Both the position numbers and the translations under genes were made by a program. A stretch of DNA of 64,000 nt, from NCBI RefSeq assembly GCF_019823105.1, contig NZ_CP081958.1:1922001-1986000 (forward strand), written 5' to 3'. Numbering within the stretch: position 1 is the first letter of the stretch; the number at the start of each line of letters is the position of its first letter. The DNA comes from Halobaculum magnesiiphilum (lineage in GTDB: Archaea; Halobacteriota; Halobacteria; Halobacteriales; Haloferacaceae). Below, piece by piece: positions 55,277 through 63,906 of the stretch. The notes under the pieces are model-generated. The model saw only the letters and a list, made by a program, of their open reading frames with translations, was not told the DNA's origin and searched no databases.

Positions 55277-55445
55277 ACGAGGACTCGGTGACACGTCGAC
55301 AAAGGGATGTCGGGATCTGCCGGATCCTTCGTGAGGAACGCGGTCGGTCGACCGGGGTCATCGGGTGGGACCGGCGTCGCGAACCCACTCCCGTGCCGCG
55401 TCGCACGGAAGGCTTACCAACTCCACCGCGAAAGAGGAACGACGA
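55277..55445. promoter_or_regulatory. Divergent region, acyl-CoA dehydrogenase / membrane HTH protein
   Basis: Toward the dehydrogenase: CCCTTTGTC (reverse complement of about 55299-55307). Toward the HTH gene: GGCTTACCAAC at 55411-55421, 25-35 bases before ATG 55446. Sharing of the region makes the HTH protein a candidate regulator of the dehydrogenase; inference. Confidence 0.5.
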
Positions 55446-56327
55446 ATGGCCGACATGCCCTCCTCCATCCCGGGGATCGGCGGGCCGTGGTCCCGTGGCG
55501 ACGACGGGGACCGCGACCCGCGCGTCATCGGCGTCGACGGCGACGACGCAGACGCCGTCCTCGCGGCGCTGTCCTCGGACACCGCGCGCGCGATCCTCTC
55601 CGCCCTCCACGACAGCCCCGGCCCCGCCAGCGACGTGGCCGACCGCGTCGACACGTCGCTGCAGAACACGCAGTACCACCTGAAGCGCCTGCGCGAGGCG
55701 GGCGTCGTCGAGGTGGTCGACACCGTCTACTCCCAGAAGGGTCGCGAGATGGACGTGTACGCCCCCGCCGACGGGCCGCTCGTGCTCGTCGCCGGCCCCG
55801 AGTCCGAGGCCTCGGGGATCCGCGCGACGCTCAGCCGACTGCTCGGCGGGATCGGCGCCGTCGGCCTCGGCGCCGTCGTCGTCGAGACCGCTCTCGGGGG
55901 CCCGTTCGCGCCCACCATTGGGTTCGGCTCGGCGGGCGGGGCCGACGGCGGCGCGGCCGGCGACGGCGCCGACGTGAGCGTCGAGTCGACGAACGCGACC
56001 GCCACGGAGGCCCCCGCGGACGACGCCGCGACGGCGACGGCGACGCCGACGGAAACCGCCGGCGACGGCGGGATGGGGATCCAGGAGGCGACCGAGACCG
56101 CGGCGGAGACGGCGACGCCCGCGCCGACCTCGACGCCCGCGGCGACGCCCACCCCCGACCCGACCGCGACCGAACTGGCCCGCGACACGACGTACGCCGT
56201 CGCCGCCGACGCCGGGCCGACGCTGGTCGACCTGCTCGCCGCCTCGCCGGGGTTCCTGTTCCTGTGTGGCGGCCTGCTCGCGCTCGCGGTCGTCGCGCTG
56301 GTCGCCCGGCGCCGCGGCGGGGCGTGA
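55446..56327 (+). CDS. ArsR-type HTH protein with membrane segments and PGF-CTERM-like tail
   Basis: 293 aa. Residues 35-105 are a winged HTH of the ArsR type (VLAALSSDTARAILSALHDSPGPASDVADRVDTSLQNTQYHLKRLREAGVVEVV). A hydrophobic segment follows (about 127-150; ATLSRLLGGIGAVGLGAVVVETAL), then a long Thr/Ala/Pro/Asp-rich stretch (about 165-245; e.g. ATATATPTETAGDGG, TPAPTSTPAATPTPDPTA). The end is AASPGFLFLCGGLLALAVVALVARRRGGA, a PGF followed by a hydrophobic helix and RRR, resembling the PGF-CTERM sorting signal of archaeosortase A substrates. Topology implied: cytosolic HTH, one helix, outside linker, second anchor. Function unknown. Confidence 0.75.
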   Translation: MADMPSSIPGIGGPWSRGDDGDRDPRVIGVDGDDADAVLAALSSDTARAILSALHDSPGPASDVADRVDTSLQNTQYHLKRLREAGVVEVVDTVYSQKGREMDVYAPADGPLVLVAGPESEASGIRATLSRLLGGIGAVGLGAVVVETALGGPFAPTIGFGSAGGADGGAAGDGADVSVESTNATATEAPADDAATATATPTETAGDGGMGIQEATETAAETATPAPTSTPAATPTPDPTATELARDTTYAVAADAGPTLVDLLAASPGFLFLCGGLLALAVVALVARRRGGA

Positions 56328-56716
56328 GCCGGCGGTGCGGTCGTCAGCCGGCGCGACCCACCGACTCGACCTGACCCGACCCGACCCGATCTGATGTCGC
56401 CGATCGCGTCGCCGTCGCGGTGACTAAAAACGGTGTTTGACCATAGAGAAAGTACTTGACACGAGCGCCGTTACGTGTTGGTACCGGTTCCCGGTGGCGC
56501 GCCGGCCCTCCGTTCGCGGTTCCCGCATCGGCCCTCCGACCGCCGCGCCCGAGTCACACACCTGCCACCGTCTCCCCGACATCCGCCGACCGGGTGCGCG
56601 GACGGCCGGCGACCCGGGAACCCGGTCCCCGTTGACGCGACCCGCGCGTTCGCACACGGCGAGACGATCGGCACACGCGCCGTCAGTCACACGCGTACGT
56701 CCCCCACCGAGCGGTC
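56328..56716. other. Intergenic region with AT-rich patch
   Basis: 389 bases between convergent genes. An AT-rich patch (56423-56460) contains CTAAAAAC and AAAGTACTTGAC. On the minus strand it reads CCGTTTTTAG, a T5 run that could terminate transcription entering from the phosphodiesterase gene. Short frames here are shadows. No known RNA fold recognised. Confidence 0.4.
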
Positions 56717-57235
56717 TCACGGCCTCCGTACGGGCACGGAGAACCGCTCGAACACCTCGCCGTCGGGCGTCACGAGTTCCCCCGAGAGCCCGTCGTCGGT
56801 CCGCGTCACCTCGGCGTGTGCCGGCCGGTTCCCCCGAGGTTGTGCGTAACTGCCCGGATTGAGCAGCGGCACCGCCCCCGAATCGTCGAACTCGGGGCGG
56901 TGGCTGTGGCCGAAGACGACGAGGTCGGCGTCGCGCTCGTGCCCGAACATGACGAGCCCGGTGGCGCCGCTTCTGCTGCGGTGACGCACCGCGATCGCCG
57001 CGCCCTCGTAGCCGACGACGCGCTCGCGCGGGAGTCGGTCGCGCAGCGCCGCGTCGTCGTTGTTGCCGGTGACGCCGTACACCGTCGCCGCCTCGCGCTG
57101 CAGGTCGTCGAGCACCGGCTCCCGGTAGAAGTCGCCGGCGTGGATCACGGCGTCGGCCTCCCTGACCGCATCGAGGGTCCGTCCGCGGAGGCGGTGGTCG
57201 TCCGTCGCGTGGGTGTCGGAGATGACGACGAGCAT
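56717..57235 (-). CDS. YfcE/MJ0936-family metallophosphoesterase
   Basis: 172 aa calcineurin-like phosphoesterase. The dimetal motifs are in order: SDTHATDDH (DxH), AGDFYREPVL (GD), TGNNDD (GNxD), and FGHSHRPEF (GHSH). The small size fits the MJ0936/YfcE group, whose substrates are phosphodiesters such as bis-pNPP in vitro; the physiological substrate is unknown. ATG at 57235, preceded by a CGTTAGG box (reverse complement) about 25-30 bases away. Divergent from the cation transporter. It sits downstream of an AT-rich patch. Confidence 0.9.
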   Translation of the reverse strand: MLVVISDTHATDDHRLRGRTLDAVREADAVIHAGDFYREPVLDDLQREAATVYGVTGNNDDAALRDRLPRERVVGYEGAAIAVRHRSRSGATGLVMFGHERDADLVVFGHSHRPEFDDSGAVPLLNPGSYAQPRGNRPAHAEVTRTDDGLSGELVTPDGEVFERFSVPVRRP

Positions 57236-57328
57236 ACCGACGGGAGGGGACGGGCGGTCCTAACGGTTCGGGAGGTCGGCGTCCGCGGCTCCCCGGGGTT
57301 GATTACGGTCGGCGGCGACGTGCCGACA
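57236..57328. promoter_or_regulatory. Divergent promoter region, phosphoesterase / CDF transporter
   Basis: Only 93 bases. CGTTAGG faces the phosphoesterase; GATTACGG (57300-57307) lies 22-29 bases before ATG 57329 of the transporter. Confidence 0.45.
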
Positions 57329-58294
57329 ATGGCTGGAGGAAGCAGGTCCGTCGTTATCGCCGCGCTGATCGCCAACGGCTCCATCGCGGTCATGAAGTTC
57401 TTCGGCTTCCTGCTCACCGGGTCGCCGTCGATGCTCTCGGAGACGTACCACTCCATCTCCGACACCGGGAACCAGGTGTTCCTCCTGATCGGGATCCGCT
57501 ACTCGAGCAGGGAGGCGAACCGGTCGCACCCGTTCGGCTACGGCAAGGCGCAGTTCTTCTACGCCTTTCTCGTCTCCGTGCTCCTGTTCGGCATCGCCGG
57601 CTGGGAGTCGCTAAAACACGGGTACGAGGCGCTGATGCACACCGGACATGGCGGCGAGCGGGCCGACGTGATCCTCGCGGGGATCAACTTCACCGAGCTG
57701 GTGCCGGTCGACCCGTTCTGGATCAATGTCGTCGTCCTCCTGGGCGCCATCGTGTTCGAGGTCTACGCGCTCGCGAAGGCGAACGCGGAGCTCCAGCGGC
57801 AGATCGAGACGTACGGCTGGTCGGGGGTCCGCGAGGCGTTCTCGAAGACCAGCGACGTGACGACGCTCACCGCCTTCACCGAGGACGCCATCGCGCTTGC
57901 GGGCGCCGCCGTCGCGCTCGTCGGCATCACGCTGGCGCGGTACCTCGACATGCCGGTGTTCGACGCGATCGCCTCGCTCGTCATCGGCGGGCTGTTGATG
58001 GGCTTCGCCGTCGCGCTCGCCTGGGAGAACAAGCGGCTGATCCTCGGAGAGTCGCTTCCCGCGGACGTGGAGGAGACGCTCCGGTCGGCGATCGCCGACC
58101 ACGAGGGCGTCGTCCACGTCGACGGCTTCCGGACGGTGTTCGTCGGCCCCGGGGAGGCGCTGGTCACCGCGGACGTGAGCTTCGACGGCGACGCGGCGGC
58201 CCGCGGCGTCGACGAGGACATCACCCAGATCGAGGCAACGCTTCGGGATCTCGACGACCGTGTCCGGATCGTCTACATCGAGCCGGAAGTGTGA
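57329..58294 (+). CDS. Cation diffusion facilitator (CDF) transporter
   Basis: 321 aa. N-terminal MAGGSRSVVIAALIANGSIAVMKFFGFL (TM1), then the metal-site helix LSETYHSISDTGNQVFLLIG and the RSHPFGYGKAQFFYAF signature after TM2. A second metal-site helix is LTAFTEDAIALAGAAVAL (with Asp). Five or six helices, then a cytosolic domain ending ITQIEATLRDLDDRVRIVYIEPEV. Exports Zn, Fe or Mn in exchange for protons; metal specificity cannot be set here. In the usual CDF site the residues are H/D in TM2 and TM5; here SETYHSISD and FTEDAIA provide them. ATG 57329. Confidence 0.88.
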   Translation: MAGGSRSVVIAALIANGSIAVMKFFGFLLTGSPSMLSETYHSISDTGNQVFLLIGIRYSSREANRSHPFGYGKAQFFYAFLVSVLLFGIAGWESLKHGYEALMHTGHGGERADVILAGINFTELVPVDPFWINVVVLLGAIVFEVYALAKANAELQRQIETYGWSGVREAFSKTSDVTTLTAFTEDAIALAGAAVALVGITLARYLDMPVFDAIASLVIGGLLMGFAVALAWENKRLILGESLPADVEETLRSAIADHEGVVHVDGFRTVFVGPGEALVTADVSFDGDAAARGVDEDITQIEATLRDLDDRVRIVYIEPEV

Positions 58295-58347
58295 GTTGCA
58301 CGGCGGAGGCTTGAGGCGCCCGGAGGAGAGGACGCGGTCCCGGTCGC

Positions 58348-59361
58348 CTACTCGTTCGCCAGCGCCAGCGACGCCAACAGCGCCTCCAGCTGTACCTGCT
58401 CGTTGGCGCCCTCGGTGATCCGGAAGTCGGCGTCGCCGATGCGCTCCATCAGCCGCACCGCCTCGCGATCGGAGAGGTCGAACTCCCAGACCGAGCGGTG
58501 GAGCTGGTCGATGATGTCGCCGCCGGCCATCCCCGTCTCGGTGAGCAGCGTGTCGAGCGTCGCCCGCGACTTCGAGAAGTCGCCGGCGAGCGCGTCCTCG
58601 ACCATCGCCTCGATCTCCTCGGGGCGCGCCGTCGCGGTGATCTCGTAGACGGTCTCCTCGTCGACGACCTCCCCGGTCGTCGCGGCCGCCTGCAGGGAGT
58701 TGATAGCGCGGCGCATGTCGCCGTCGGCGGCATACACCAGCGCGTCGAGCCCCTCGTCGGTGATCTCGATGTCCTGGTCGGCGGCGATGTCGCGCACCTG
58801 CGCCGCCACCGCCTCGTCCGACAGCGGCGAGAAGCGGAAGACGGCACACCGCGACTGGATCGGGTCGATGATCTTCGAGGAGTAGTTACACGAGAGGATG
58901 AAGCGCGTGTTGTCGGAGAACTGCTCCATCGTCCGCCGGAGCGCCGACTGCGCGTCGTCGGTGAGTGAGTCGGCCTCGTCGAGGAAGATGACCCGGTAGT
59001 CGTACCCGCCGAACGACGAGCGCGCGAAGTTCTTGATCCGGTCGCGCACCACGTCGATCCCGCGCTGGTCGGAGGCGTTGAGCTCCAGGAAGTTCGTCCG
59101 CCAGTCGTCGCCGTAGATCGTCTTGGCGATGGCGACCGCCGAGGTCGTCTTCCCGACGCCGGCCGGGCCCGCAAAGAGGAGGTGCGGCAGGTCGTCCTGC
59201 TCGATGTAGCTTTGCAGCCGGGAGACGATCTGCTCGTGTCCGTACACGTCCTCCAGCGTCTCCGGGCGGTACTTCTCGATCCAGACCTCCCGCCCGGGCG
59301 CGGGGCCGGCGTCGTCCCCGTCGCCGGCCTCGGTCGCCTCCGCGTCGTCGGCCTCGCTCAT
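58348..59361 (-). CDS. rfcS: Replication factor C small subunit
   Basis: 337 aa AAA+ ATPase of the clamp loader that places PCNA on DNA. Walker [19 protein letters not shown] (about residue 61), Walker [21 protein letters not shown] (DEAD), sensor 1 [20 protein letters not shown] with the SRC arginine finger, and C-terminal collar helices. The N-terminus is the acidic extension [19 protein letters not shown] before [20 protein letters not shown]. No intein, although some archaeal rfcS genes have one. ATG 59361, with GTTTATCC (reverse complement) about 25-32 bases upstream. Divergent from samp2. Confidence 0.96.
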   Translation of the reverse strand: MSEADDAEATEAGDGDDAGPAPGREVWIEKYRPETLEDVYGHEQIVSRLQSYIEQDDLPHLLFAGPAGVGKTTSAVAIAKTIYGDDWRTNFLELNASDQRGIDVVRDRIKNFARSSFGGYDYRVIFLDEADSLTDDAQSALRRTMEQFSDNTRFILSCNYSSKIIDPIQSRCAVFRFSPLSDEAVAAQVRDIAADQDIEITDEGLDALVYAADGDMRRAINSLQAAATTGEVVDEETVYEITATARPEEIEAMVEDALAGDFSKSRATLDTLLTETGMAGGDIIDQLHRSVWEFDLSDREAVRLMERIGDADFRITEGANEQVQLEALLASLALANE

Positions 59362-59514
59362 GGACGGTGGTCGGCGGCCCGGGGGGATAAACGCCCCGAG
59401 ATACCGCCCCCGGCACCCTGGACCGGCGCACGCCCGTCCCCCGTCGCCCGCGGTCGGGGGCGCCCGAGGGCACGCGACGACAACGCTGAAAGCCGCGCGG
59501 CGGCGACTGCGGAC
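59362..59514. promoter_or_regulatory. Divergent promoter region, rfcS / samp2
   Basis: GGATAAACGCC (59385-59395) is the reversed box for rfcS. Toward samp2 the best match is GCTGAAAG (59485-59492), 23-30 bases before ATG 59515. The middle is GC-rich with no clear structure. Confidence 0.45.
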
Positions 59515-59715
59515 ATGGACGTGACCTGCGAGGTCGTCGGCGAGGGGACCGAAACGCTCGCGCTCGACGACGACGCGACCTACGCCGACGTGTGCCGGGC
59601 GGTCGGCTACTCCCCTCACGAGGTGACCGTGCTCGTGGACGGAAGCCCGGTCCCGGAGGACGCCCCCGTCGAGGCGAGCGATCTGAAGGTGCTCCGGCTC
59701 ATCAAGGGCGGATGA
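59515..59715 (+). CDS. samp2: Ubiquitin-like small archaeal modifier protein 2 (SAMP2)
   Basis: 66 aa beta-grasp protein. Ends in Gly-Gly (KVLRLIKGG), needed for adenylation and transfer to lysines or as a sulfur carrier. [16 protein letters not shown] and DVCRAVGYS are close to Haloferax SAMP2, as remembered. In haloarchaea SAMP2 is both a protein modifier and a sulfur donor for tRNA 2-thiouridine. The cognate E1-like UbaA is not in the window. The start is the clear ATG at 59515. The following GNAT gene overlaps its stop (ATGA), which is an unusual partner. Confidence 0.92.
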   Translation: MDVTCEVVGEGTETLALDDDATYADVCRAVGYSPHEVTVLVDGSPVPEDAPVEASDLKVLRLIKGG

Positions 59716-60215
59716 CCGGCGACGACGCCGACAGCACCGTCGATAGTACCGCCGACGGCTCCGCCGACAACGCCGGCGACAGCGCCGCTGCCGCGTCGAT
59801 CCGGCCCGCCCGCGGCGACGACGCCGACGCGGTCCGCCGACTCCTCGACGCCGCGATGCTCTCGGTTCCGGACGACCTCGCCGACCGCGTCGCCGCCGGC
59901 GACGCGCTGGTCGCCGTCGACGCCGACACCGCAGGCGAGACCGACGACCCTGCCGTGATCGGGGCGCTCGTGCTCGCCGACAGTCACATCGACGCGATCG
60001 CGGTACGAAAGCGCCGGCGGGCCGACGGCGTCGGCACCGCCCTCGTCGCGGCGGCCGCCGAGCGAACCGACGGGTCGCTGACGGCGACGTTCCGGCCGGG
60101 GGTGCGGCCGTTCTACGAGTCGCTGGGGTTCGAGATCGAGGCGCGCGAGGGGCGCTTGTTCGGAACGTTCGCGGACGCCGAGGACGACGCGGCCGACACC
60201 GACGCGTCGGAGTGA
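59712..60215 (+). CDS. GNAT-family N-acetyltransferase
   Basis: 167 aa. GNAT fold: [55 protein letters not shown] (motif A with the R/Q-x-x-G-x-G/A acetyl-CoA loop; here [10 protein letters not shown]), then [27 protein letters not shown] (motif B). Residues 1-30 are low-complexity acidic ([16 protein letters not shown]). The ATG overlaps the samp2 stop, so it is translationally coupled to SAMP2. Substrate unknown; acetylation of SAMP2 or its targets is a testable idea, not evidence. The C-terminus is acidic. Confidence 0.85.
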   Translation: MTGDDADSTVDSTADGSADNAGDSAAAASIRPARGDDADAVRRLLDAAMLSVPDDLADRVAAGDALVAVDADTAGETDDPAVIGALVLADSHIDAIAVRKRRRADGVGTALVAAAAERTDGSLTATFRPGVRPFYESLGFEIEAREGRLFGTFADAEDDAADTDASE

Positions 60216-60225
60216 TCGTCCGCGA

Positions 60226-61620
60226 TCAGACTACGTCCGACAGCGGCGCGGCCGCGAACGGGGTCAACATCTCCTCGGGCGTCAGCCCGCCGTGCCAGCC
60301 GACGTAGCCGAGCTTCCCCGGCTCGTCACCCCGCCAGGCGGCCTTCCGTCGGTGGACGAACACGACGTCGCCGCAGCGGCGACGCAGGCGGTCGGAGACC
60401 TCCCGGTTTCCGAACAGTCCGCGGTCGAGGGCCTCCTCGCGGGTGAACGCCCGCCCGTCGAACGTCCGATCGAGGTAGTCGATCACCTCCTCGGTCGTCC
60501 CCGGCCGGAGGTGGAGGTGGACGTTGCGCGCGCCGCCGACCGGCGGGAGCGGGTCGCCGGCGCCGGCGTCGTCGTCGCCGTCGTCGTCGCCGTCCCAGCT
60601 GTCTCCCCCGTCGCCTCGCGCCAGCGGATACTCGGTCGGGGCGCCGGTCTCATAGCGACGCATGCGTTCCGTGAGGAAGTCGTGCTCCCAGAGGTCGACG
60701 TTGGTCTCGGGGTCGGTGTCGACGTGGCCGTGGTCGGCGGTGAGCACGAGCAGCGTCGACTCGGCGACCTCCTCGGGAACGCCCGACAGCGCCGTTTCGA
60801 CGGCCTCCGAGACGGCTGCGAGCGTCTCGCGGTAGCGGTCGGAGTCGGTGCCGGCCTCGTGGGCCGCGCCGTCCACGTCCGAGAGGTACGCGTAGCAGTA
60901 GGTGTCCGGATCCGACTCGGAGAGCGCCTCGGTCAATAGCGATCGGAAGCCGTCGAGATCCTCGTAGCCGTGGGAGTCGGCGCCGGCGAGCGCGTGCGCC
61001 GAGTACGCGCCCGTCGCGGCCTTCGTGGGCTGGACGGTCACGGAGTCGACGCCCGCGGCCGCCAGGGTCTCGTAGATCGACCCGCCCGCGAAGAGGTCGC
61101 CGGCGTCGACGCCGGACGCCTCGTCGGCCGGCTCGCCGGATTTGGTCGTGAACGGGAGCGTCTGGACGACGCGGTCGGCGTCCTGGTGGTACACGTCCCA
61201 GCCGATCACGCCGTGCTCGGCGGGCGTGCGGCCGGTGTGGGCGGTCGTGATCGCCGCCGCGGTCTCGGAGGGGTAGACGGACGTGAGCGGCGTCACCCGG
61301 GCGGTCTCCGCGAGGTCGGCGAGCCACCCCGGCGCACGGTCAGCGGCGACCTCGCAATGCCACTGCTCGTAGCCGAAGCCGTCGACGAGCACGTGACAGA
61401 CGCGGTCGTAGTCGGCGTCGTCGCCGGGGGCGGTGCCGGCGAGGCCGGGCACGTCGGCGACGGCGCCGTCCGGGAGCGGGTCGCCGGGGAGGTCGACGCC
61501 GAGCACCCCGCCGAGGGTCGCGGGGACGCCGGCGAAGCAGTACCGGCCGTAGTCGGGGAACAGGTAGCCGTCGCGCTCGCGGTCGTCGCGGATGCGGGCG
61601 GCGACCTCGTCGTCGAACAT
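60226..61620 (-). CDS. Alkaline-phosphatase-superfamily hydrolase, type I phosphodiesterase/nucleotide pyrophosphatase-like
   Basis: 464 aa. CHVLVDGFGYEQWH near residue 75 carries the first metal-binding Asp of the superfamily; SVYPSETAAAITTAHTGRTPAEHGVIGW holds the nucleophile Thr/Ser region. Later YLSDVDGAAHEAGTDSD and LTADHGHVDT (DHGH) supply metal ligands. An Asp-rich insertion DDDGDDDAGAG at about residue 358 is haloarchaeal-style. Substrate is probably a phosphodiester or nucleotide; not defined. The start at 61620 (MFDDEVAARIRDDRERDGYL) is favoured over the frame to 61698. It lies close to the phosphohexomutase on the same strand, 99 bases after it. Confidence 0.85.
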   Translation of the reverse strand: MFDDEVAARIRDDRERDGYLFPDYGRYCFAGVPATLGGVLGVDLPGDPLPDGAVADVPGLAGTAPGDDADYDRVCHVLVDGFGYEQWHCEVAADRAPGWLADLAETARVTPLTSVYPSETAAAITTAHTGRTPAEHGVIGWDVYHQDADRVVQTLPFTTKSGEPADEASGVDAGDLFAGGSIYETLAAAGVDSVTVQPTKAATGAYSAHALAGADSHGYEDLDGFRSLLTEALSESDPDTYCYAYLSDVDGAAHEAGTDSDRYRETLAAVSEAVETALSGVPEEVAESTLLVLTADHGHVDTDPETNVDLWEHDFLTERMRRYETGAPTEYPLARGDGGDSWDGDDDGDDDAGAGDPLPPVGGARNVHLHLRPGTTEEVIDYLDRTFDGRAFTREEALDRGLFGNREVSDRLRRRCGDVVFVHRRKAAWRGDEPGKLGYVGWHGGLTPEEMLTPFAAAPLSDVV

Positions 61621-61719
61621 ACCGGCCGTAGCGACGACCCCGCCGTCAAACCCGGGGATCCGGGGATCGGCCGCGGAACCGAGGAGGGGACGGCTCAATC
61701 GGTCGACGGGCCCACCGCC

Positions 61720-63120
61720 TCAGACCAGCGGCTCGACCAGCTCGTGGCCGTCGGCGAGGATCGCTTTCGTGTTCTTCTCGGAGCCGGATTCGGCGTACAC
61801 GCGCATCTTCGGCTCGGTGCCCGAGGGGCGCACGAGCAGCCACGAGCCGTCGGCCAGGAGGAGCTTGAACCCGTCCACCGTCACCACGTCCGCGACCGCC
61901 TCGCCGGCGACCTCGTCGGGGATGTGGTCGGCGAGGTCGTCGATGACGCGGGCCTTCTCGCTGTCGGGGCAGTCGACGCTCACCTTGTCGGCGACGATGC
62001 GGCCGTGCTCGGCCTCCAGTCGGTCGACGCGGTCGTCGTACGACTCCTCGCTCTCGGCGGCGGCCGCGAGCAGCGCCATCAACACGCCGTCCTTCTCGCG
62101 GACGTGTCCGCGCACGGAGAAGCCGCCGGACTCCTCGCCGCCGATCAACGCGTCGTGCTCGCCCATCGCCTGTGCGACCCACTTGAAGCCGACCGCGGTC
62201 TCGAACACCTCCTCGCCGTGCGCCTCGGCGATCCGGTCGATGAGGAAGGTGGTCGAGACCGTCCGGATCGCGGGCCCGGAGTCGCCCTCCAGGAGGCGGT
62301 CGTACGTCGCCGCGAAGAAGAGGTTCTCGTCGAGGTGGCCGCGCTCGGGCGTGACGATCGCCAGCCGGTCGGCGTCGCCGTCGTTGGCGATCCCCAGGTC
62401 CGCGTCGCCCTCGACGACGCGCTCGGCGAGCGCCGTCAGGTTCTCGGCCGAGGGCTCCGGCGACCCGCCGCCGAACTCGGGGTCGCGCTCGCACCGGAGG
62501 CGCTCGACCTGGGCGCCGGCGGACTCCAGCAGGGCGTCGGTAACGCCGCGGCCGCTGCCGTGCATCGCGTCGTACGCGACCGTCAGCCCCGACAGATCGA
62601 GCGCCCCACCGTCGGCGACGAGGTCGTGGGCGTGTTCGGCGTGGGGGGTCCGGAGGTCGACGCGGCGGACCTCGCCCTCGTCGGCGGTGCCGGCGGCGTC
62701 GAGGGTCGGCTCGCGGAGGTTCGCCTCGATGCGCTCGGTGACCTCCGGGAGGGCGGGGGCGCCGTCGTCGGGGATGAACTTCACGCCGTTGTACTCGGGC
62801 GGGTTGTGCGAGGCCGTGACCATCATCGCGCCCGCGGCGTCGCGCTCGACGATACCGTACGCCACGAGCGGGGTGGGGCAGTCGCGCTCTGGGAGCAGCA
62901 CGTCGAAGCCGTTGCCAGCGAGCACCGCCGCGAGCGACTCGGCGAAGCCCTCGGAGGTGGGCCGGGCGTCGTAGCCGACGATCACCGGGCGCTCGGAGCC
63001 GTCGGGCTCCGACTCGGCGAGGGTGTCGGCGACGGCCTGGCCGACGATCCGGACGCGGCGGTCGGTGAACGTGTCGAGGGTGGCGCGCCACCCGTCGGTT
63101 CCGAAGGAGATCCGGTCCAT
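61720..63120 (-). CDS. Phosphoglucomutase/phosphomannomutase (alpha-D-phosphohexomutase)
   Basis: 466 aa. All four domain signatures: start MDRISFGTDGWR; phosphoserine loop VTASHNPPEYNGVKFIP (Ser near residue 104); metal-binding ANDGDADRLAIV; sugar-binding IGGEESGGFSVRGH; and C-terminal phosphate-binding VRPSGTEPKMRVY. It can interconvert glucose- or mannose-1- and 6-phosphates, or act on glucosamine in other members. Supplies sugar phosphates to nucleotide-sugar enzymes such as the guanylyltransferase earlier in the window. ATG 63120, with GGGTTTTTGCC (reverse complement) 22-32 bases before it. The longer frames on the + strand are shadows. Confidence 0.92.
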   Translation of the reverse strand: MDRISFGTDGWRATLDTFTDRRVRIVGQAVADTLAESEPDGSERPVIVGYDARPTSEGFAESLAAVLAGNGFDVLLPERDCPTPLVAYGIVERDAAGAMMVTASHNPPEYNGVKFIPDDGAPALPEVTERIEANLREPTLDAAGTADEGEVRRVDLRTPHAEHAHDLVADGGALDLSGLTVAYDAMHGSGRGVTDALLESAGAQVERLRCERDPEFGGGSPEPSAENLTALAERVVEGDADLGIANDGDADRLAIVTPERGHLDENLFFAATYDRLLEGDSGPAIRTVSTTFLIDRIAEAHGEEVFETAVGFKWVAQAMGEHDALIGGEESGGFSVRGHVREKDGVLMALLAAAAESEESYDDRVDRLEAEHGRIVADKVSVDCPDSEKARVIDDLADHIPDEVAGEAVADVVTVDGFKLLLADGSWLLVRPSGTEPKMRVYAESGSEKNTKAILADGHELVEPLV

Positions 63121-63247
63121 GCCCGAGGCGTCGGCACGCGGCGGCAAAAACCCGGGTGCCCGCGGCCGGACCGGACGAGCGCCGCATCCGGCGCCGGCCG
63201 CCGTCAGATCCCGACGGGCTTTTGCGCGCCCCCGGGAACTCTCTGGC
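63121..63247. promoter_or_regulatory. Divergent promoter region, phosphohexomutase / FMN reductase
   Basis: GGCAAAAACCC (63143-63153) is the reversed box of the mutase. GGGCTTTTGCG (63218-63228) lies 20-30 bases before ATG 63248. No operator-like palindrome seen. Confidence 0.5.
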
Positions 63248-63868
63248 ATGTCGGAGACGCCGACCGTCGTCGCCGTGAACGGCTCGCGGCGCGACGGAAG
63301 CTACGGCCGGGCGACGCTGCGGTACGCCCTCGACGCCGCCGTCGAGGCCGGCGCCGAGCCGGACTTCATCGATCTGGGTGATCCCGAACTCGACGTGCCG
63401 CTGTATCACCCGGACATCGACGCCGCCGACGCCGGCGACGTGCCGGACCTGCTCGCGCGCATGCGCCGCGCCGACGGCGTGCTCCTGTGCACGCCGGTGT
63501 ACCACGACTCGTACTCGTCGGCGTTCCGGAGCTTCCACGACTGGTGCAGCTTCGACGAGTACGAGGACACCGTCGTCGGGCTGTTCGCCGTCGCCGGCGG
63601 CGGCTCCTACGGCGGGACGCTCGAACACATGCGCGCGACGATCCGCGGCGTCCACGGCTGGGTCGCCCCGCTTCAGGTCGGGATCCGCAACGCGCGCAAT
63701 CGCTTCGAGCCGTGGGACGAGGGCGACCGGCCGCCCGAGGGCGCGATCGGCGCGGACGCGCGCTACGAGTTCGTCGACGACGCGTTGCGCGAGCGCACGA
63801 TGAAACTCGGCCGTCGGATCGCCCACTACGCCGGCCACAAGGACGAGTTCCTTGACGTTCCGGAGTAA
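63248..63868 (+). CDS. NAD(P)H-dependent FMN reductase family protein
   Basis: 206 aa flavodoxin-fold protein. The FMN phosphate loop is VVAVNGSRRDGSYGRATLRYAL (GSxRxxSxxR/T family pattern, residues 8-29). TPVYHDSYSSAFRSFHDW is the flavin-binding TPxYxxSxx motif, and AVAGGGSYGGTLEHMRATIRGVHGW follows. It may reduce flavins, quinones or azo compounds. Start ATG 63248 (MSETPTVVAVNGSRR). The final residues DEFLDVPE are acidic. No neighbour suggests a substrate. Confidence 0.88.
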   Translation: MSETPTVVAVNGSRRDGSYGRATLRYALDAAVEAGAEPDFIDLGDPELDVPLYHPDIDAADAGDVPDLLARMRRADGVLLCTPVYHDSYSSAFRSFHDWCSFDEYEDTVVGLFAVAGGGSYGGTLEHMRATIRGVHGWVAPLQVGIRNARNRFEPWDEGDRPPEGAIGADARYEFVDDALRERTMKLGRRIAHYAGHKDEFLDVPE

Positions 63869-63906
63869 CTGGTCGGACGGGCGACCCCTCAACCGATCGA
63901 CCGCTC

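Noticed and set aside
60970..63381. 803-codon open frame on the plus strand
   Set aside because: It is the antisense of the phosphodiesterase and the phosphohexomutase; both real genes carry full motif sets.
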